Source: Flaveria trinervia (lineage: Eukaryota > Streptophyta > Magnoliopsida > Asterales > Asteraceae). From it: a DNA stretch of 64,000 nucleotides. The stretch covers positions 7,772,410 to 7,836,409 of the forward strand of contig CM046453.1 in assembly GCA_025506515.1 (NCBI GenBank), read 5' to 3'. The translations under genes were made by a program, and so were the position numbers. Position 1 is the stretch's first letter. The number at the start of each line of letters is the position of its first letter. The notes under the pieces are model-generated. The model worked only from the letters and a program-made list of their open reading frames with translations, was not told the origin of the DNA and did not search any database. This document shows positions 46,691 to 59,030 of the stretch, piece by piece.

Positions 46691-47130
46691 AAGTCTTGTC
46701 TTTAAACACAAATTAATTAATAAAAATCATTCTTCAAATAAAACCCCAAATCAACATGAACCCTAAAATCAATTTGATCCAATTGAACACTAAATCGCAA
46801 ATGTTAATGGAATCAAACATAGGGCTTTTGATCCCTGAATGAAACCGAATGTCTGGGTGTGTGTAATTACCAGAATGATGATCGAATCGATGTTGCAATG
46901 TGAAGAAACAGTCGCGACCACGATTGAGTGTGATTCGAGATGCAAGCATCGTTCATAATCAAATTAGTTCTACGCGAGCTTCTAATGATGGTGATAAGTA
47001 AAAGCCCCTACTCAATTTTGGTTTAAGGTGCCCAGAAGAGGTGTTTCGAGTTGTGAGTTTGCTTCGGGTGTTGCGAGTATATTTTGTCTATAATTACTTG
47101 ATGTTAACAGAGATGGTTGATATGCTTATC

Positions 47131-48100
47131 ACACCCTGACCGACGGCGGAATCATCAGGGCGGACGAATATGAAACGATTGTTCATAGTACATGGAACTA
47201 AATAAGTTGGAATAATATTAATTATCATTTTTCATAGAACAATACAAGACAATAAATTTACAATACAAACAAGATATAAACAACAACATAAGATCCTCAA
47301 GTATCAAAACTGAAACATGTTAAACATAAAGGGTCAACTTTGAAAGTTGGTGAGTTCCCATGGGTTAAACGTACATATATAAAAATATTAGCAATTCATG
47401 TTGATGGTTATGAATTATGCAAGTTTATAGAACACATATAGCTACAATCAAAACTCGACTTAATTACAAGTTTATATGATTGGCTAAGTGTATTTGGTTC
47501 CCATGATGAACAAGTCATACGTCATCAGGAGCCGGTATTACATCGGCTTTAACACCAAATAAGCTTTTCGGGCCCATTGATCTAAGACGTCGCCAGACTA
47601 GCAATAGTTAATGATTGTAAACAAAGTATGTATCTCATATAAAACTCATAATAATATCAATAACCATGACAAAAAAATAAAAATTAATTGCATGTGCATT
47701 TACAAGTATCAAGATGTTTACAAGTGTAAGTTTATAAGGTTAACATGTTCCACTCCAAAAGGTGTAAAATAAAGTAAAAAAGGGGCATGGAGAACTCACA
47801 TGGAAAACTCACCATGGAAAACTCACAAGTATAGTGATGGTTGTAGTGTACATAAGAAAGCTTGGATGTTCAAGAGTCAAAGGTGATGTCCTAAATGATA
47901 AAAAGAAACAATAACTTGAGTTTGGAATTCATTACAAGAAGTTAGAACGCTTAGGAATGGCAATAAGCGAAAGGTAGATTGATAAACGATTATTGTACCA
48001 ATTTTAGATTCTAGACAGAATGTTTGGTACGTGTTTGAATAGGCTTTTAAAGTAGCAAACGGTTTCATAAAATTATAAAAAATTACATTTGACTAGTTCA
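47131..48100 (-). repeat. Second reversed gypsy LTR piece
   Basis: The terminus GGTCAGGGTGTGA at 47131 and the GGTTCCCATGATGAACAAGT stretch near 47500 show the same LTR family. The right limit is unclear, as similarity fades after about 47830. No coding content. Confidence 0.6.
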
Positions 48101-48888
48101 AAGTCTCCCGGAAAACTTTCATTCAGAAACATTTTTATGAAAAAGATTCGTAAATAGGTTAAACAAGCAGCACAAGACACAAGGTGCTGAAATGTGTATT
48201 TATCTTGTGAAGGCTATTGTTGAGTCGTGCGATTGAGTTTGAAGACGTATAAACTGTCGTTGAAAAGGTTCAATAAATTTAACATTGGATTCTAATTTTA
48301 CTCAAATTTAGTTTGTTATGATCAAGTTATGATCGGTTGAAGTAAGATTATATTCTGCCAGAATTGTAGTAAGGCACTTATGTGCACTTTTAAAATCGTT
48401 AAAGCATAAAACGGGTTAGAACAATTTCTTATGTCAATATTATTAGTCTTCATTTGAGTTATAAAAATATTCTAAGACTTTGGCATAGCCATCAATTAGA
48501 AAAATAATCTTGTGGAATAACCGAATGCGACGGTAAAGCTGTCCATATGCAAGCGAGATTCTTTGTTTATATTAGTGTGTTGTTAGTTTGATTTAAGAAT
48601 ATTAGTGATTGTTATATGGTTAGTGATTATTAAAATGTTAATGATCAAATGATAATGATTAAAATAAAAAGAGATTTGATAGAAGAAAGAATAATAGTAA
48701 AAACATAAAGTCATGAGAACAATTGGATGTTAGGATGATTGTACAAGCTCTCCAATTCCAGAATGTGATACGACTCTGCTTTGCTTTTGAAATACATGCA
48801 GGAGTCACAAGAGAGGAGAAGTATAAGAAGTATGAGAATCTTATGAAGAATGTAAGACAGTAGATGAAACTAGGTCCAAGGGGGAGTT
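48101..48888 (+). other. Non-coding DNA ending in a polypurine tract
   Basis: AT-rich sequence with one family A word near 48230. The last 20 bases contain CCAAGGGGGAG followed by TT (to 48888), a polypurine tract directly before the LTR at 48889. It may be the 3' UTR tail of another, mostly lost family A copy. Confidence 0.45.
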
Positions 48889-49627
48889 TGTAGATACATG
48901 TGTACCTAGTTTCTGAACTTAATATAAAATGTCTTTATTGTCTTACACATATGTAATAGAATGGGTACTTAATGAAATACAATGTGTGGTTGTGCTTATA
49001 ATGTTGAATATTTCATTGTTTAGTATGTAATAACACTTATTGAACTTACTATATAGGTTTGTGGTTGTTTGAATAGATCTAAGTCAAATAATAATTGTGA
49101 AACGTATTCAAACTTAATCATATGAAGTTCTCATGCGAATAGCCTATGCTAATGGACCATACGCATGAACAACTTCATGCTAATGAACCAGTCGCACGAC
49201 TAAACCACGAGACTGGATTAGTCGCATGATTGTAACATGAGATTGACTCAGTCGCATGACTAAACACTCAGTCGTGCGAATGGATCAACCGCATGACTCA
49301 ATCGCACGACTGAACCATGCAAATGGTTTAATTGCCCGAATGAGAAACCCTAACCTAAAAATACCACTTAAATCGTGGAAAACAAAACACTTCGAATACC
49401 TACGTACTAAAGTGTACCCTAGCCGTCCAAAGACCTCTAAGAACCTGTTCCAAGTTCATAGATCACACTAGATCGATTGCCAATCGTTCTTAACGTTTAG
49501 ATTCAATCCATAATCGTTTCTACATGCGTTCTCACTGATTGGATCGCCAATCAAATAGGATTCCGCACTATTTGATCCGGTATACACGTATTTCAGTTAG
49601 TATTTTGTTCGATACACGATCCTAACA
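48889..49627 (+). repeat. A2 5' LTR (739 bp)
   Basis: TGTAGATACATGTGTACC ... CGATCCTAACA. Words at 49110-49345. The TATA box is mutated to TAAAAATA (49356-49363) but still lies 13 bp after a word (49329-49342). Confidence 0.9.
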
Positions 49628-49629
49628 AG

Positions 49630-49641
49630 TGGTATCAGAGC
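49630..49641 (+). other. A2 primer binding site
   Basis: TGGTATCAGAGC two bases after the LTR; initiator tRNA-Met type. Confidence 0.95.
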
Positions 49642-50116
49642 CTTGGATCTAGATTTAAGTGTGATTCAATCGTTTTTTATACAAAAATTGTGTTTTTTCA
49701 CTAAAAACGCAATCTTTTCGTGTCAAACGGTGTCTTAGACGTCTTCTGTTCGTAAAGTTTAACTTTTTCCGGCATACGCCAATTAGGGTTAGTGAAAATT
49801 CGTGTTTTTGCATCCAAAACACCCTAAACTTACAAATTTTCGAAATCCAGTAGCTTCAGTCGCACGATTGACTCAATCGCACGACTGAATACATACGCAT
49901 CCCTCATACCCACGATTGGACTCATTCGTACCTCTATTCGTACGACTGAGCAGTTTATTCGCATTGTCCAACCGCATTTGTTCATTCGCCTGACTAAGCC
50001 ATCCGCATTAGTTCAGTCACACGATTGAACCATCCGCATTGTTCAATTGCACGAATAGCCCAATCGCAAACCTTCATTCTCACAAGTGAAACAGTTTGTT
50101 CAAAAGTTTAAAGTTG
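49642..50116 (+). repeat. A2 leader with palindromic words
   Basis: Counterpart of 42666-43141. Words cluster at about 49855-50075 (CAGTCGCACGATTG, CAATCGCACGACTG and others), just upstream of gag. Confidence 0.8.
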
Positions 50117-51807
50117 ATAGCAACGAAGGATCAATACTCGGCGTTCATAGCAGGGAGAGACTCAAGGATTCAAAACCTACTACTTCTGGAGAATGAAGTG
50201 GGGAATCACAACAAACCCCCTAAGCTAATCACGTTAGATGAATACCCATAATGGAAGCAATGTTTTGAGATCTACTTAAATGGAGTAGATCCTAATCTGT
50301 GGGAATCAATAGAGATGAGGTACAACATGCCAGTAGGTGGCATGACTGATGGACAAAAGGTCAATACAATGCTGAGAAAAAATTCTATGCTCTGCTCATT
50401 CAGTCGATCCCCAAGGATTTTTTCCACCAATTTTCTGAGTATACACAAACAAAGAAGCTATGGGATGCATTGGAGAAAAGGTATGACGGAAAAGCATCAT
50501 TAAAGGCGATAAAGGCTAAAGCTTTGAAGAAAGAGTTTGACAACTTCTCTTCAATGGGTAAAGAAAGCCTGGATGACGTCATTGACAGATTCTACCACTT
50601 GATGAGTGAGATGCACATTCATGGAGTAACGACATCTATGGAAGACAAAGTGTCGAACTTTGTAGATGGTTTGCTAGAGAAATGGGTTTCCTTTGTCTAT
50701 CTTAGACAGAATGGTATGCTAATGAAGTTAGATATAAATGATTTCATTCTGAAGCTGAGAGAAGAAGAATTAAGGATGAAATAAAGAGCCCAAAAGTCTT
50801 CTTATGATCAAAATCCGGCACTGTACAACGCGACTCCACAAGACAAAATGTCTGGAGCACCACTTCTGACGGCTTTTGTGTCAAGTTCAGCTGGTCCCTC
50901 TCAAACCTCTACTTCAGGGTCAAAAACATCAGGGTCGTCTGGTACCTAATACATAGTACCTGAAGCCAATGCTGTAAAACTAAAGATCGAGAATTTTGGT
51001 AATGTGACTGTTGAGGTACCTAAAGAGCACATGGATCTCTTAGCAGCAGTAGTCCACTCCTATGATAGACTAATTGCAGGAAAAATTGGGAGATGTCATC
51101 TAGCAGATGAGGACTACGAGTAGGTGGACGAGACAGAGTTGGAGAGGATGGATATAATGTGGGCCATAACAAGTGCTGTTCGGAGAGCTAAGAAGTTTGT
51201 CAAGAAAATTGGACAGAACTTGGTTGCAACTAAGGACACTACCTTTGGTTTTGACAAGACCAAGGTAACCTGTTTCAACTGTGGCGAAAAGGGGCACTTC
51301 AAACGTGAGTGCGTGAAGCCCAAGAAAACTAGAAACGGGAATCCATTCTCATCCTTCAATCATCAGGATAAACCAACTAGCAGTCCTACTTCATCAAGAA
51401 AGGATCCTAAAGCCTTGACTGCTCATGATGATCAAGGACAGGACTGGAGCTTTCGGTTTGTTTCACTGGGAGAATCCAACATCGCTAGTGTTGAAGATTT
51501 AGATAACGATTCAGCTAGTGAAGGAGATATTGTAGTGGAACTCGTGATGTCAAGCACCGAAGAGACTACAACAGTGGTCAATTACATGCCTGCAGAAGGG
51601 AAATCTACAAAAACGTCAGAATCACCGGAACCAGAAACACAAGACTCTGCTTTGATGGCTGATTCATCAGGGTAAGTACTACTGACCAACTTTTCAATAA
51701 TCATGCTTGTTCTAATTGTAATAAATTTAGGGAAGCATAGATTTAAATTTTCTAGGTTATTAGATCATAATGATAGCCTAGTAAAAGACTTGCAACTGTG
51801 CTTTGAG
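50117..51807 (+). pseudogene. gag: A2 gag, truncated by gypsy-2 junction
   Basis: The expected start reads ATA (50117) before ATKDQYSAF, so the initiator ATG seems lost. A stop replaces a codon in LDEYP*WK near 50249. Good blocks are KKEFDNFSSMGKESLDDVID (50528-50590), the zinc knuckle CFNCGEKGHFKREC (about 51270-51312) and the acidic Ser/Thr-rich tail to 51675. Homology to A1 continues to about 51807 and then switches to reversed gypsy-2 RNase H through the shared word CTTTGAG. Confidence 0.85.
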
Positions 51808-52800
51808 TTGTCAAGACGCATAAGCAATGACATTATTGCGTTGCATCAGTACACATCCCAAACCCTGGATGGATGCATCACAATAAACAACAAAGTAATC
51901 CATTCCTTCTGGTAATGCTAGGATCGGCTCACTACAGAGTTTGTCTTTAAGTGTTTGAAATGCTGATTCCTCTTGGCTACCCCATTTGTAGATGGTTCCC
52001 TTGTGGGTTAGGGCAGTTAGAGGTTGTGCTAACTTTGAGAATCCCTCGATAAATCGCCTATAATAACCTGCCAAACCAAGGAATTGTCGTACCTCAGTAG
52101 GCGTTTTCGGTGCCGGCCAATCCTTGATTGCTTCAATCTTTGAAGGATCTACATGTATACCCTTTTCGTTCACTACATGACCAAGAAACTGCACTTCTCG
52201 CATCCAAAAGTCACATTTTGAGAGCTTTGCATACAATTGTTCATTCTTCAACGATTCCAGGATGATCCTCATATGTTCCTCATGATCTTCCTTATTTTGA
52301 GAGTAGATTAGTATGTCATCACTAAAGACAATGACAAACTTATCCAAATAAGGTTTGCAAACACGGTTCATGAGGTCCATGAAAATTGCTGGGGCATTGG
52401 TCAATCCAAAAGGCATTACTGTAAACTCATAGTGCCCATAACGAGTTCTGAATGCCGTCTTCGAGATGTCTTCCTCTCGAACCCGTAGCTGATTATAACC
52501 TGATCTCAGATCGATCTTGGAATAGTAGCTTGATCCTTGCAACTGGTCAAACAGGTCATCAATGCGCGGAAGTGGATATCAATTCTTGATTGTCACCTTG
52601 TTCAGCTCTCGGTAGTCAATACACATTCTGAAGGTTCCATCTTTCTTCTTCACGAAAAGCACTGGAGCTCCCCAGGGTGAAGAGCTGGGACGTATAAATC
52701 CCTTGTCCAGCAATTCCTGTAATTGCTTGGATAACTCTTGTAGTTCGTTCGGTGCTAAACGGTACGGCGCCCGAGCGATCGGAGCTGCTCCAGGTGCCAA
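51808..52800 (-). pseudogene. Gypsy-2 reverse transcriptase and RNase H start
   Basis: RT begins APGAAPIARAPYRLAPNELQ. Blocks are RPSSSPWGAPVLFVKKKDG, FRMCIDYRELNKVTIKN, YSKIDLRSGYNQLRV, VMPFGLTNAPAIF, the catalytic FSDDILIYS (F-x-DD form), FLGHVVN and LGLAGYYRRFIEGFS; RNase H starts VVYCDASIQGLGCVLMQ. Stops occur between IKN and YPLPR (52578) and after AYAS; both sit where arginine CGA is expected. Another in-frame stop precedes IELAPG (52807). The sequence is cut before the RNase H catalytic centre is complete. Confidence 0.85.
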
Positions 52801-53520
52801 CTCAATCTAGAATTCTACCTGCCTGTGTGGAGGAAGGCCAGGTAGGTCCTCGGGAAATACCTCAGAAAAATCTCTAACAATCGGGATGTCTTCCAGTCGT
52901 TTCTCCTTCGTAATCTTTTCAGTAACTAGGGCTAAAATTGCCGAATGCCCTTTCCTCAACCACTTCTGTGCTTTCATATATGAGATAATGCCAACCACCG
53001 CACCACTCTTGTCGCCTTCCACAGTGAGTATCTTTCCATCAGGCAAAGGTAGTCGAACGAGTTTCTCACGACAAATGATTTCAGCTTGGTTCTTAGACAA
53101 CCAATCCATGCCAACAACGACATCAAAGCTACCGAGTGTAATTGATAGAAGGTCAATATCAAAATCATGCCCAGATAGACTAATCTTACAACCCCTGTAT
53201 ATACGAGAAGACTCGATGATCTTACCGTCTGCTATTTCCACTGTATAATTCGTATCTAGGGCTACAGAATCATCATCTAGCAATCGACTGAATTTGTGCG
53301 AAATGAAACTCCTATCAGCACCAGAATCAAATAGCACAGAGGCAAAGCAACCATTGATAGAAAATTTACCAGTTACAGTAGATGGGTCATTTCGAGCCTC
53401 ACCTGATCCAATGATGAAAGCTCTCCCCTTGGCACCACCATTACCATTGCCCCTTTCGTTTCTGTTGTCATTGCCAGGGCGGTTACCAGCACTATTGTTA
53501 CCATTCCTTTTTAGCTTCAA
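52801..53520 (-). pseudogene. Gypsy-2 protease
   Basis: Retropepsin with an intact catalytic strand, ASVLFDSGADRSFIS (about 53360-53300), then YTVEIADGK, GCKISLSGHDFDIDL, LGSFDVVVGMDWLSKN and VRLPLPDGK. The linker to RT is IPIVRDFSEVFPEDLPGLPP. The frame is open from the gag tail (LKRNGNNSAGNRPG) to the stop at 52807, so this segment may be close to functional. Confidence 0.85.
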
Positions 53521-54440
53521 ACATTCCCTCCTATAGTGACCAGATTGTCCACATTCATAACATCCAGGCCGCCTGTAGTTTTGTTGTGGTTGTTGTTGAG
53601 GTGCTTTTGTGGAGAGGTTCGCTCTGCAATTTTTGGCAATATGTCCAAACCTTCCACATCTCTCACATGTGTTCTTCGTGCACTGCCCGTTGTGATGAAA
53701 CTTGCATTTGTTTCATTTTGGGAGCTCACCATGGTAGCCGCCAAAAATACCCGAGTCTTGAATAGGTTGTGGTTGGTTGAATCTCTTGCTGTGTTGTTGC
53801 TGTGGAGTGGAGGATGAAGATTGTTTTCCATTGGTAGAAGGTTCCCACTTCCTCTTGTTGTCATTAGAATTGCTTGTAGTACCACGCGGGGGTAGTTTGC
53901 CCTGCGTGATGGCTTGGTCAGTCAGCTTGTAGGCTAATTGGACAGCCTCCTGAATAGTAGTTGGTCTAGCAGTGGTGACCATGCTTTGTATCTCCGGTAC
54001 CAGTCCGTCAATGTATCTCTCAACTCGTTTGTAAGCCGGGTTGATCATAGTAGGACACAGAGTAGCTAACTCGTGAGAACGAGTGGTGTAAGCTTCAATT
54101 CCCGAACCAACCATCTTCAGGTTCCAAAATTTAGTTTCTAGTTTTTGTACTTCATCCCTGGAACAGTATTCCTCCTTCAATAAGTTCTTGAAATCTGCCC
54201 AGGTTGTAGCATTTGCAGTCTCAACGCCCAACATCTGGACTTGCGTGTTCCACCAGCTCAGTGCGGCACCGTCCATCGTGCCAGCAGCATACTTCACTCT
54301 ACTCTTAGTAGGGCAGTTGCAAATCTCAAATACTGACTCCAATTTCTCAAACCAATGGAGTAGTCCCACTACTCCTTCAATCCCCTTGAATGGGTTTGGC
54401 TTGCAGTCCATGAAGGACTTGAAGGTGCATGCTCTTTGTC
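53521..54440 (-). pseudogene. gag: Gypsy-2 gag, second exon
   Basis: After the putative splice it reads GQRACTFKSFMDCKPNPFKG, then the gag domain (LLHWFEKLESVF, LSWWNTQVQ, FWNLKMVGSGIEAYTTRSHEL). A frameshift near 53715 precedes two zinc knuckles, CERCGRFGHIAKNC (about 53670-53630) and CYECGQSGHYRREC (about 53565-53520). Basic Ser/Gln-rich linkers lie between. It continues in frame into the protease. Confidence 0.8.
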
Positions 54441-54543
54441 CTGCAACGAGTTTAGATCAGGTCTTTAGAATTTTTGAATAAGTATTTCAACTTAACCAGG
54501 ATGACAAAAGGTTAACGTTAGGAGTAAGTTTGGTATTGCTTAC
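54441..54543 (-). other. Probable gag intron of gypsy-2 (103 nt)
   Basis: Minus-strand exon end CCAATCG, then GTAAGC ... CTCGTTGCAG, then GACAAAGAGC. Joining preserves the frame between the N-terminal peptide and TFKSFMDCKP. Without splicing the frame stops nine codons in. The intron is T-rich with CTAAC/TCTAAAC branch-like words. Confidence 0.6.
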
Positions 54544-54682
54544 CGATTGGAGCGGCCTGCGGATTGAGATTAGGATTTGCAAGAGCATCGGCCACATGCT
54601 GATTGATTAGGGCTGCTAGTTCAGTTGAGGTCATGTTGATGGTGCCACGACCACGTCCGCGTCCTCGGCCAGTTCCAGACAT
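54544..54682 (-). pseudogene. gag: Gypsy-2 gag, first exon
   Basis: Starts ATG at 54682: a basic RGRGRGRG tract, then a short helix TELAALINQHVADALANP. It is 139 nt, ending in phase 1, and joins to the second exon by the putative intron. The Arg/Gly-rich start followed by an alanine-rich helix is common in this gypsy group. Confidence 0.65.
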
Positions 54683-55941
54683 TCTTAACAATCACAACAT
54701 ACGAAAATAAGCAATATGCAACATATCTACTTCATTTAAGCACAAGTAATTTAAAGAATTTAGCACACACACAACTAATGATTTCAAATAATAATTTCTG
54801 ATCAAATAAATTGTAAATACGTTTACAATAAATCAAATGAAATACTAAAATTCAGAATATCAATTGGATGGAAAACACCCTTCCCATCTAGGTGTGAGAA
54901 AGAACAAAAGTCCCATGGATAAAATAGATAATAGAAAATGAATCGACGAGGAAATCAATATAAATCGATGGATCCAGATGGATAGAAACTTTCATATGAG
55001 TGGAGATGAAGGATTACTTTCATATCCTTAGTGAAGTTTTATACGGATTGAGGCTCTCGTGTCCCCAAAGTATAGAATTAAAACTTTGTACTAACTATAA
55101 CTGTTATCATCTGACAGGATTCGCAAGACTTCTCATGCACGACAAATTACAATTACGTGTGCACCCGTGATGGTAATTTGCTTCGCATGATCACCCTTGG
55201 TTCCTCTTATCCGAGCTAACATACATTGTCAAGTACAGAGTGTTATTAATGATAGAGGTATCAATGATTAGTTATTAAGCCAAGGGTTAATTAACCAAAC
55301 TTGTACGAAAGGATTGATTGAAGAAATATTCACTTGGGCAAGGAATCGTCGATGCGCTCAGGTCAAATGGGTAAATAGCGTTGCCATAAGTAAACTTTTA
55401 TGAGTTGTAGAGTAATGTCTATGGTAACCGCAAGTATAGCTATTACATGTTCCACAAGGCAGAGAAGTGGCAAGGTAGGTAAAGAAAGATTGGCAGACGC
55501 AGCTCTCGTCTGCGAAACACATTCAACTAGAGACAGAACATGCTTTTATTGAATCATCCAAGTTAGGTATCAATGGTGTTGTATCCAATTTTGAGAGGTA
55601 TAATGTAAAAGGTAAGGTACAGGTAATTCGTAAATAACCTTCTCGTGACTCACAACAACTCGGTGTCACTTGTACGAAGAAACATGAGGTAACAGCGGGA
55701 AATCAAGATGAACTGGCCTTTTTCCCATAAACATAGAATGAAGAGATGATTATGCCATTCAGTAGCCGAACGCTCACAAGAATATACAACAGCAGGCAAA
55801 TCCCAAGCAAGTATAACAATTAGACAAGGCAAACTAATGAAACTAAACATGTCTATATGCGTGTGTAACTAAGGCATCAGGCTATAGTCTAAATGCATTG
55901 CAAATGAAATGCAAATTTAATTTAGTTTGCTATAACCATTG
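54683..55941 (-). other. Gypsy-2 leader
   Basis: 1.26 kb of non-coding sequence between primer site and gag. No other feature was recognised. Confidence 0.6.
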
Positions 55942-55953
55942 GCTCTGATACCA
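55942..55953 (-). other. Gypsy-2 primer binding site
   Basis: Minus-strand TGGTATCAGAGC three bases after the LTR end GGGTGTGACA. Confidence 0.95.
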
Positions 55954-55956
55954 ATA

Positions 55957-58146
55957 TGTCACACCCTCAATTTCCACAAACGGGGTAATACCGTTAGGCG
56001 CGTGACATACCAGGATCTTAGCCATTAGTTACACTAAACGACGCAACATTTACAAAATATAATTTCTAAATTAAATAAAGTTTCTTAAAATCAGAATTAA
56101 ATACGAAACATGAAAATAAGTGCGGAAACATATAAACCATAATTTAAATGGCGGAAACACGCGCAAACCAAATAAATATAATTTATAGAAAAAAAGTAGA
56201 TTGTTCATTTGACTTTACGATGATAAATGCAATGCGAGATGCTCCTATTCGTGCGCAACTTAAGAACCTGAAAGAAACATGCTAAAGTGTCAACACAAGG
56301 TTGGTGAGTTCACAGGTTTATCAGAAAACAGTAAGTAACAGTAATAAAATCCAGATTAAGTAATCAAAGCATATAAGTAGGTAGCTAGCCTACAACAAGT
56401 CACTATGTGTATGAATTTCGCGGCCGAGCTGACAGTAATAATATAATGAATGCCCCGGTTGTGGATACCAGACCACAACACTGTAAAACAGGCTAACCAT
56501 TCACCCGTTTGACCTCCAGTCAAACTAGCGCGACTAGCCTGGGTGGGGTTTGTCAAACCCAGTAGATCTACTAACAATCACCTCGCTAATTCCATATTAA
56601 CGGTCCGAAGAGGCATAGTGGTATCACAATAGTAAACCAATATATGCAATATTACTAATCTAAGCATTGTATGTTTATGAAAACAACATGTTTCTCTCCC
56701 CCGAAAGAGAGTATAATACGAAAGTGGGGCTGAGAACTCACCTTGAATGCACAGCAACAAAGTAATGCAGAGAATAGGTAATTAGGTTTCCGAATAACCT
56801 GAATTTCAGTTATATACAATTAATACTAATTACTAACTATAATATAAAAAAAATTGTACGATTTCACGTTTCACGACTCGATCACGGTGTTGGCTAATGA
56901 TATTTCCCCATTCCCAAACAAGCACAAGTATAAATCAAATCACTTTTAATGCATGAAATCAAGTTATAATGTATAAAGGTATTATTAAAACGTTTAAATT
57001 ATATATAATAAATCCACACTAATAACCTTACATGAAACTATTACCCATGATATGTACCCAAACTACACGCCATAATGCATATTAACACATACATAATCCA
57101 TGTTTGATAATATATATATATATATATATCACATTTAACACACATACTTAATATGCATATTAGTCCATCACACTCACTTAGTATAGATATATAATATAAT
57201 GTGCATATCATGGATTTAAATCAAGCACCCACACCTTTAATCATGCATAGTAGGAACCATATCACACATACATTCATGATATTCATTCATACAATTCATA
57301 CAAAACATACATCATGCATGTACACTCTCATATCACACATACAAACAACCATGAACATACACACACACACTAAATGCATTAAAACACATATATAACTCAC
57401 ACCTATGGTCGCACAATACACACACACTCAATACGCAGCACACACACATACGTGTTGCATATACATACAAATAGCACCAACCGAGTTTATATCCATTAAT
57501 CCGCACAACGTGGATGCACACACGACATCCCGAACATGAAACCCGAAACCGCAAGCATAAAGAATACGAGTACAATGGAAACCGTACCAAAAGAAAATAT
57601 GCGAGAAAGATGAGAACTTCACCGGTGCTCTTGTGTTGCCAGTTGCCGGAGGAAACGTACGGCTAGTTACTTGAACGACAATCGAATTGCCAAGTGATGA
57701 CAATTGCGGGGTGACCGGACCAACGAATCGCAACAAACAAACGGAATATGATTGCCGAATACTTTGTGGTTGGAGGAAGAAAAGATACAAGATGTTCGAT
57801 CACAACGAAGAGGGCTGCCGGGTCAACTTCACGGCTGAGCGCAAGGCAGTCGAGGGGGAGAAAGGTTTCGCCGGCAGGTGAAGATTCAAATGAAAGGTAG
57901 GGTTTCGGGAGGTTGACTGGGGTGGTTAGGTTTATGTAGTTTTAATTTGAAATTTACACATTACCCCCTTAACATTTAAGGATTAGCATTTTGGTTAAAA
58001 ACTAATTTTAATTAATTCAAGATTAAGCATTTATAAATATCATAATAATAATCATTTCAATTAAGTACATAAAATTTATTAATTGTAAAGTATCAGAAAA
58101 TGTTGAATGATGGAACAATATTAACTTGAAAACTCGAGTTGTCACA
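55957..58146 (-). repeat. Gypsy-2 5' LTR (2190 bp)
   Basis: Minus sense TGTGACAACTCGAG (58146) ... GAGGGTGTGACA (55957). It holds a TA run at 57109-57129 and an ACAC-rich stretch at about 57300-57450. Small open frames within it look like chance. Copia A2 sequence resumes at 58147. Confidence 0.85.
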
Positions 58147-59030
58147 GCTGGCTTATGGAAAGAAAAATCAACCTTAATGTCTGATAATAAGAACAAGAAG
58201 ACAACTGAGCTTCCCTCACACTCAATGTGATAAAGACTTTAAGGTAGTGTTTGACAAGAAGAAGTGTTATGTCCTGAAGAAGGACTACGTCATCCCAGAG
58301 GATCAAGTATTATTGTCTGCCTCAAGATATAATGACCTTTATGTCTTGGATCTATCAAAGGCCTCTACAATAGATCGTGAAGTTCAATGCTTCTTTTCAA
58401 AAGCTACTGAGAAGGATTCCATCTCCTGGCATATGAGAATGGGACATATTAATCCACGGAAGATGAATCATTTGATCCAGAATGATCTCGTGAGAGGAGT
58501 TAATGTCAAAAACTTCCAACTTATTGATTTCTGTGTTGCATGCAAGAAGGACAAACAGATGAAGAAGTCTCATAAGGAAAAGAAAGTTCATTCCATCGAA
58601 CTTCCTCTTGAACTTCTTCACATGGATCTATTTGACCCAGTCAGTACAAGAAGCATTGCAGGCAACTTGTACTACTATGTAGTTACTGATGACTATTTAA
58701 GATTCTTTTGGGTAGTGTTTCTGAAATCCAAATCCAAAACATTTGAGTCATTCAAGGAATTAGTAACTACACTAGAGTCACTATACAAGCTAAAGGTACA
58801 AGTACGCTCAGACAACGGAACCGAGTTCAAGAACCAATGGATGGAGGCATACTACAAGGAAAAGGGAATTGTGCACCATTTCACGTCTGCCTACACCCCT
58901 CAGATGAACGGCGTTGCTGAAAGAAAGAATCGGAGCTTGATAAAGACTACACGGACAATGCTAGCAGACTCGAAACTACCTATCCAATTCTGGAATGAGG
59001 CAGTTGCAAATGCGTGTTGCACGTAAAACC
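58147..59030 (+). pseudogene. A2 integrase
   Basis: The protease end is decayed (to about 58230), then DFKVVFDKKKCYVL. The HHCC zinc domain is intact: WHMRMGHINPRKMNHLIQ and CVACKKDKQ. The DDE core is intact in one frame: LHMDLF, VRSDNGTEFKNQWMEAYYKE and NGVAERKNRSLIKTTRTMLA. The frame runs 58247-59026 and stops where family members continue AYTQNRVL. It is the best-preserved integrase core in the window. Confidence 0.85.

Larger units (their letters stand above)
44966..47128 (-). repeat. Reversed gypsy LTR, 5' end cut
   Basis: Minus-sense terminus GTTAGGGTGTGACA at 44966. It extends through the microsatellite, an AT-rich middle and Pol III-like boxes near 46640 to a conserved stretch with a GTCGCGACCACGATTG phrase. 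The expected TGTAACATC start is not reached before the next LTR terminus at 47131. Non-coding. Confidence 0.7.
51801..58146 (-). mobile_element. Gypsy element 2 (-), 3' part deleted, nested in A2
   Basis: Minus-strand Ty3/gypsy element with 5' LTR (55957-58146), primer site, 1.26 kb leader, gag with a probable intron, protease, RT and the start of RNase H. Integrase and 3' LTR are missing. It shares gag and protease style with gypsy-1 but is clearly distinct. The right edge is an intact LTR terminus; the left edge (51801-51807) is a deletion junction with 7 bp of shared sequence. Confidence 0.9.

Noticed and set aside
46734..46949. Short minus-strand frame as a host gene fragment
   Set aside because: It lies within the reversed gypsy LTR and has no recognisable domain.
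57333..57881. Cys/Val-rich and short frames in the gypsy-2 LTR
   Set aside because: They lie in an ACAC-rich LTR region; no domain, and overlapping frames on both strands.
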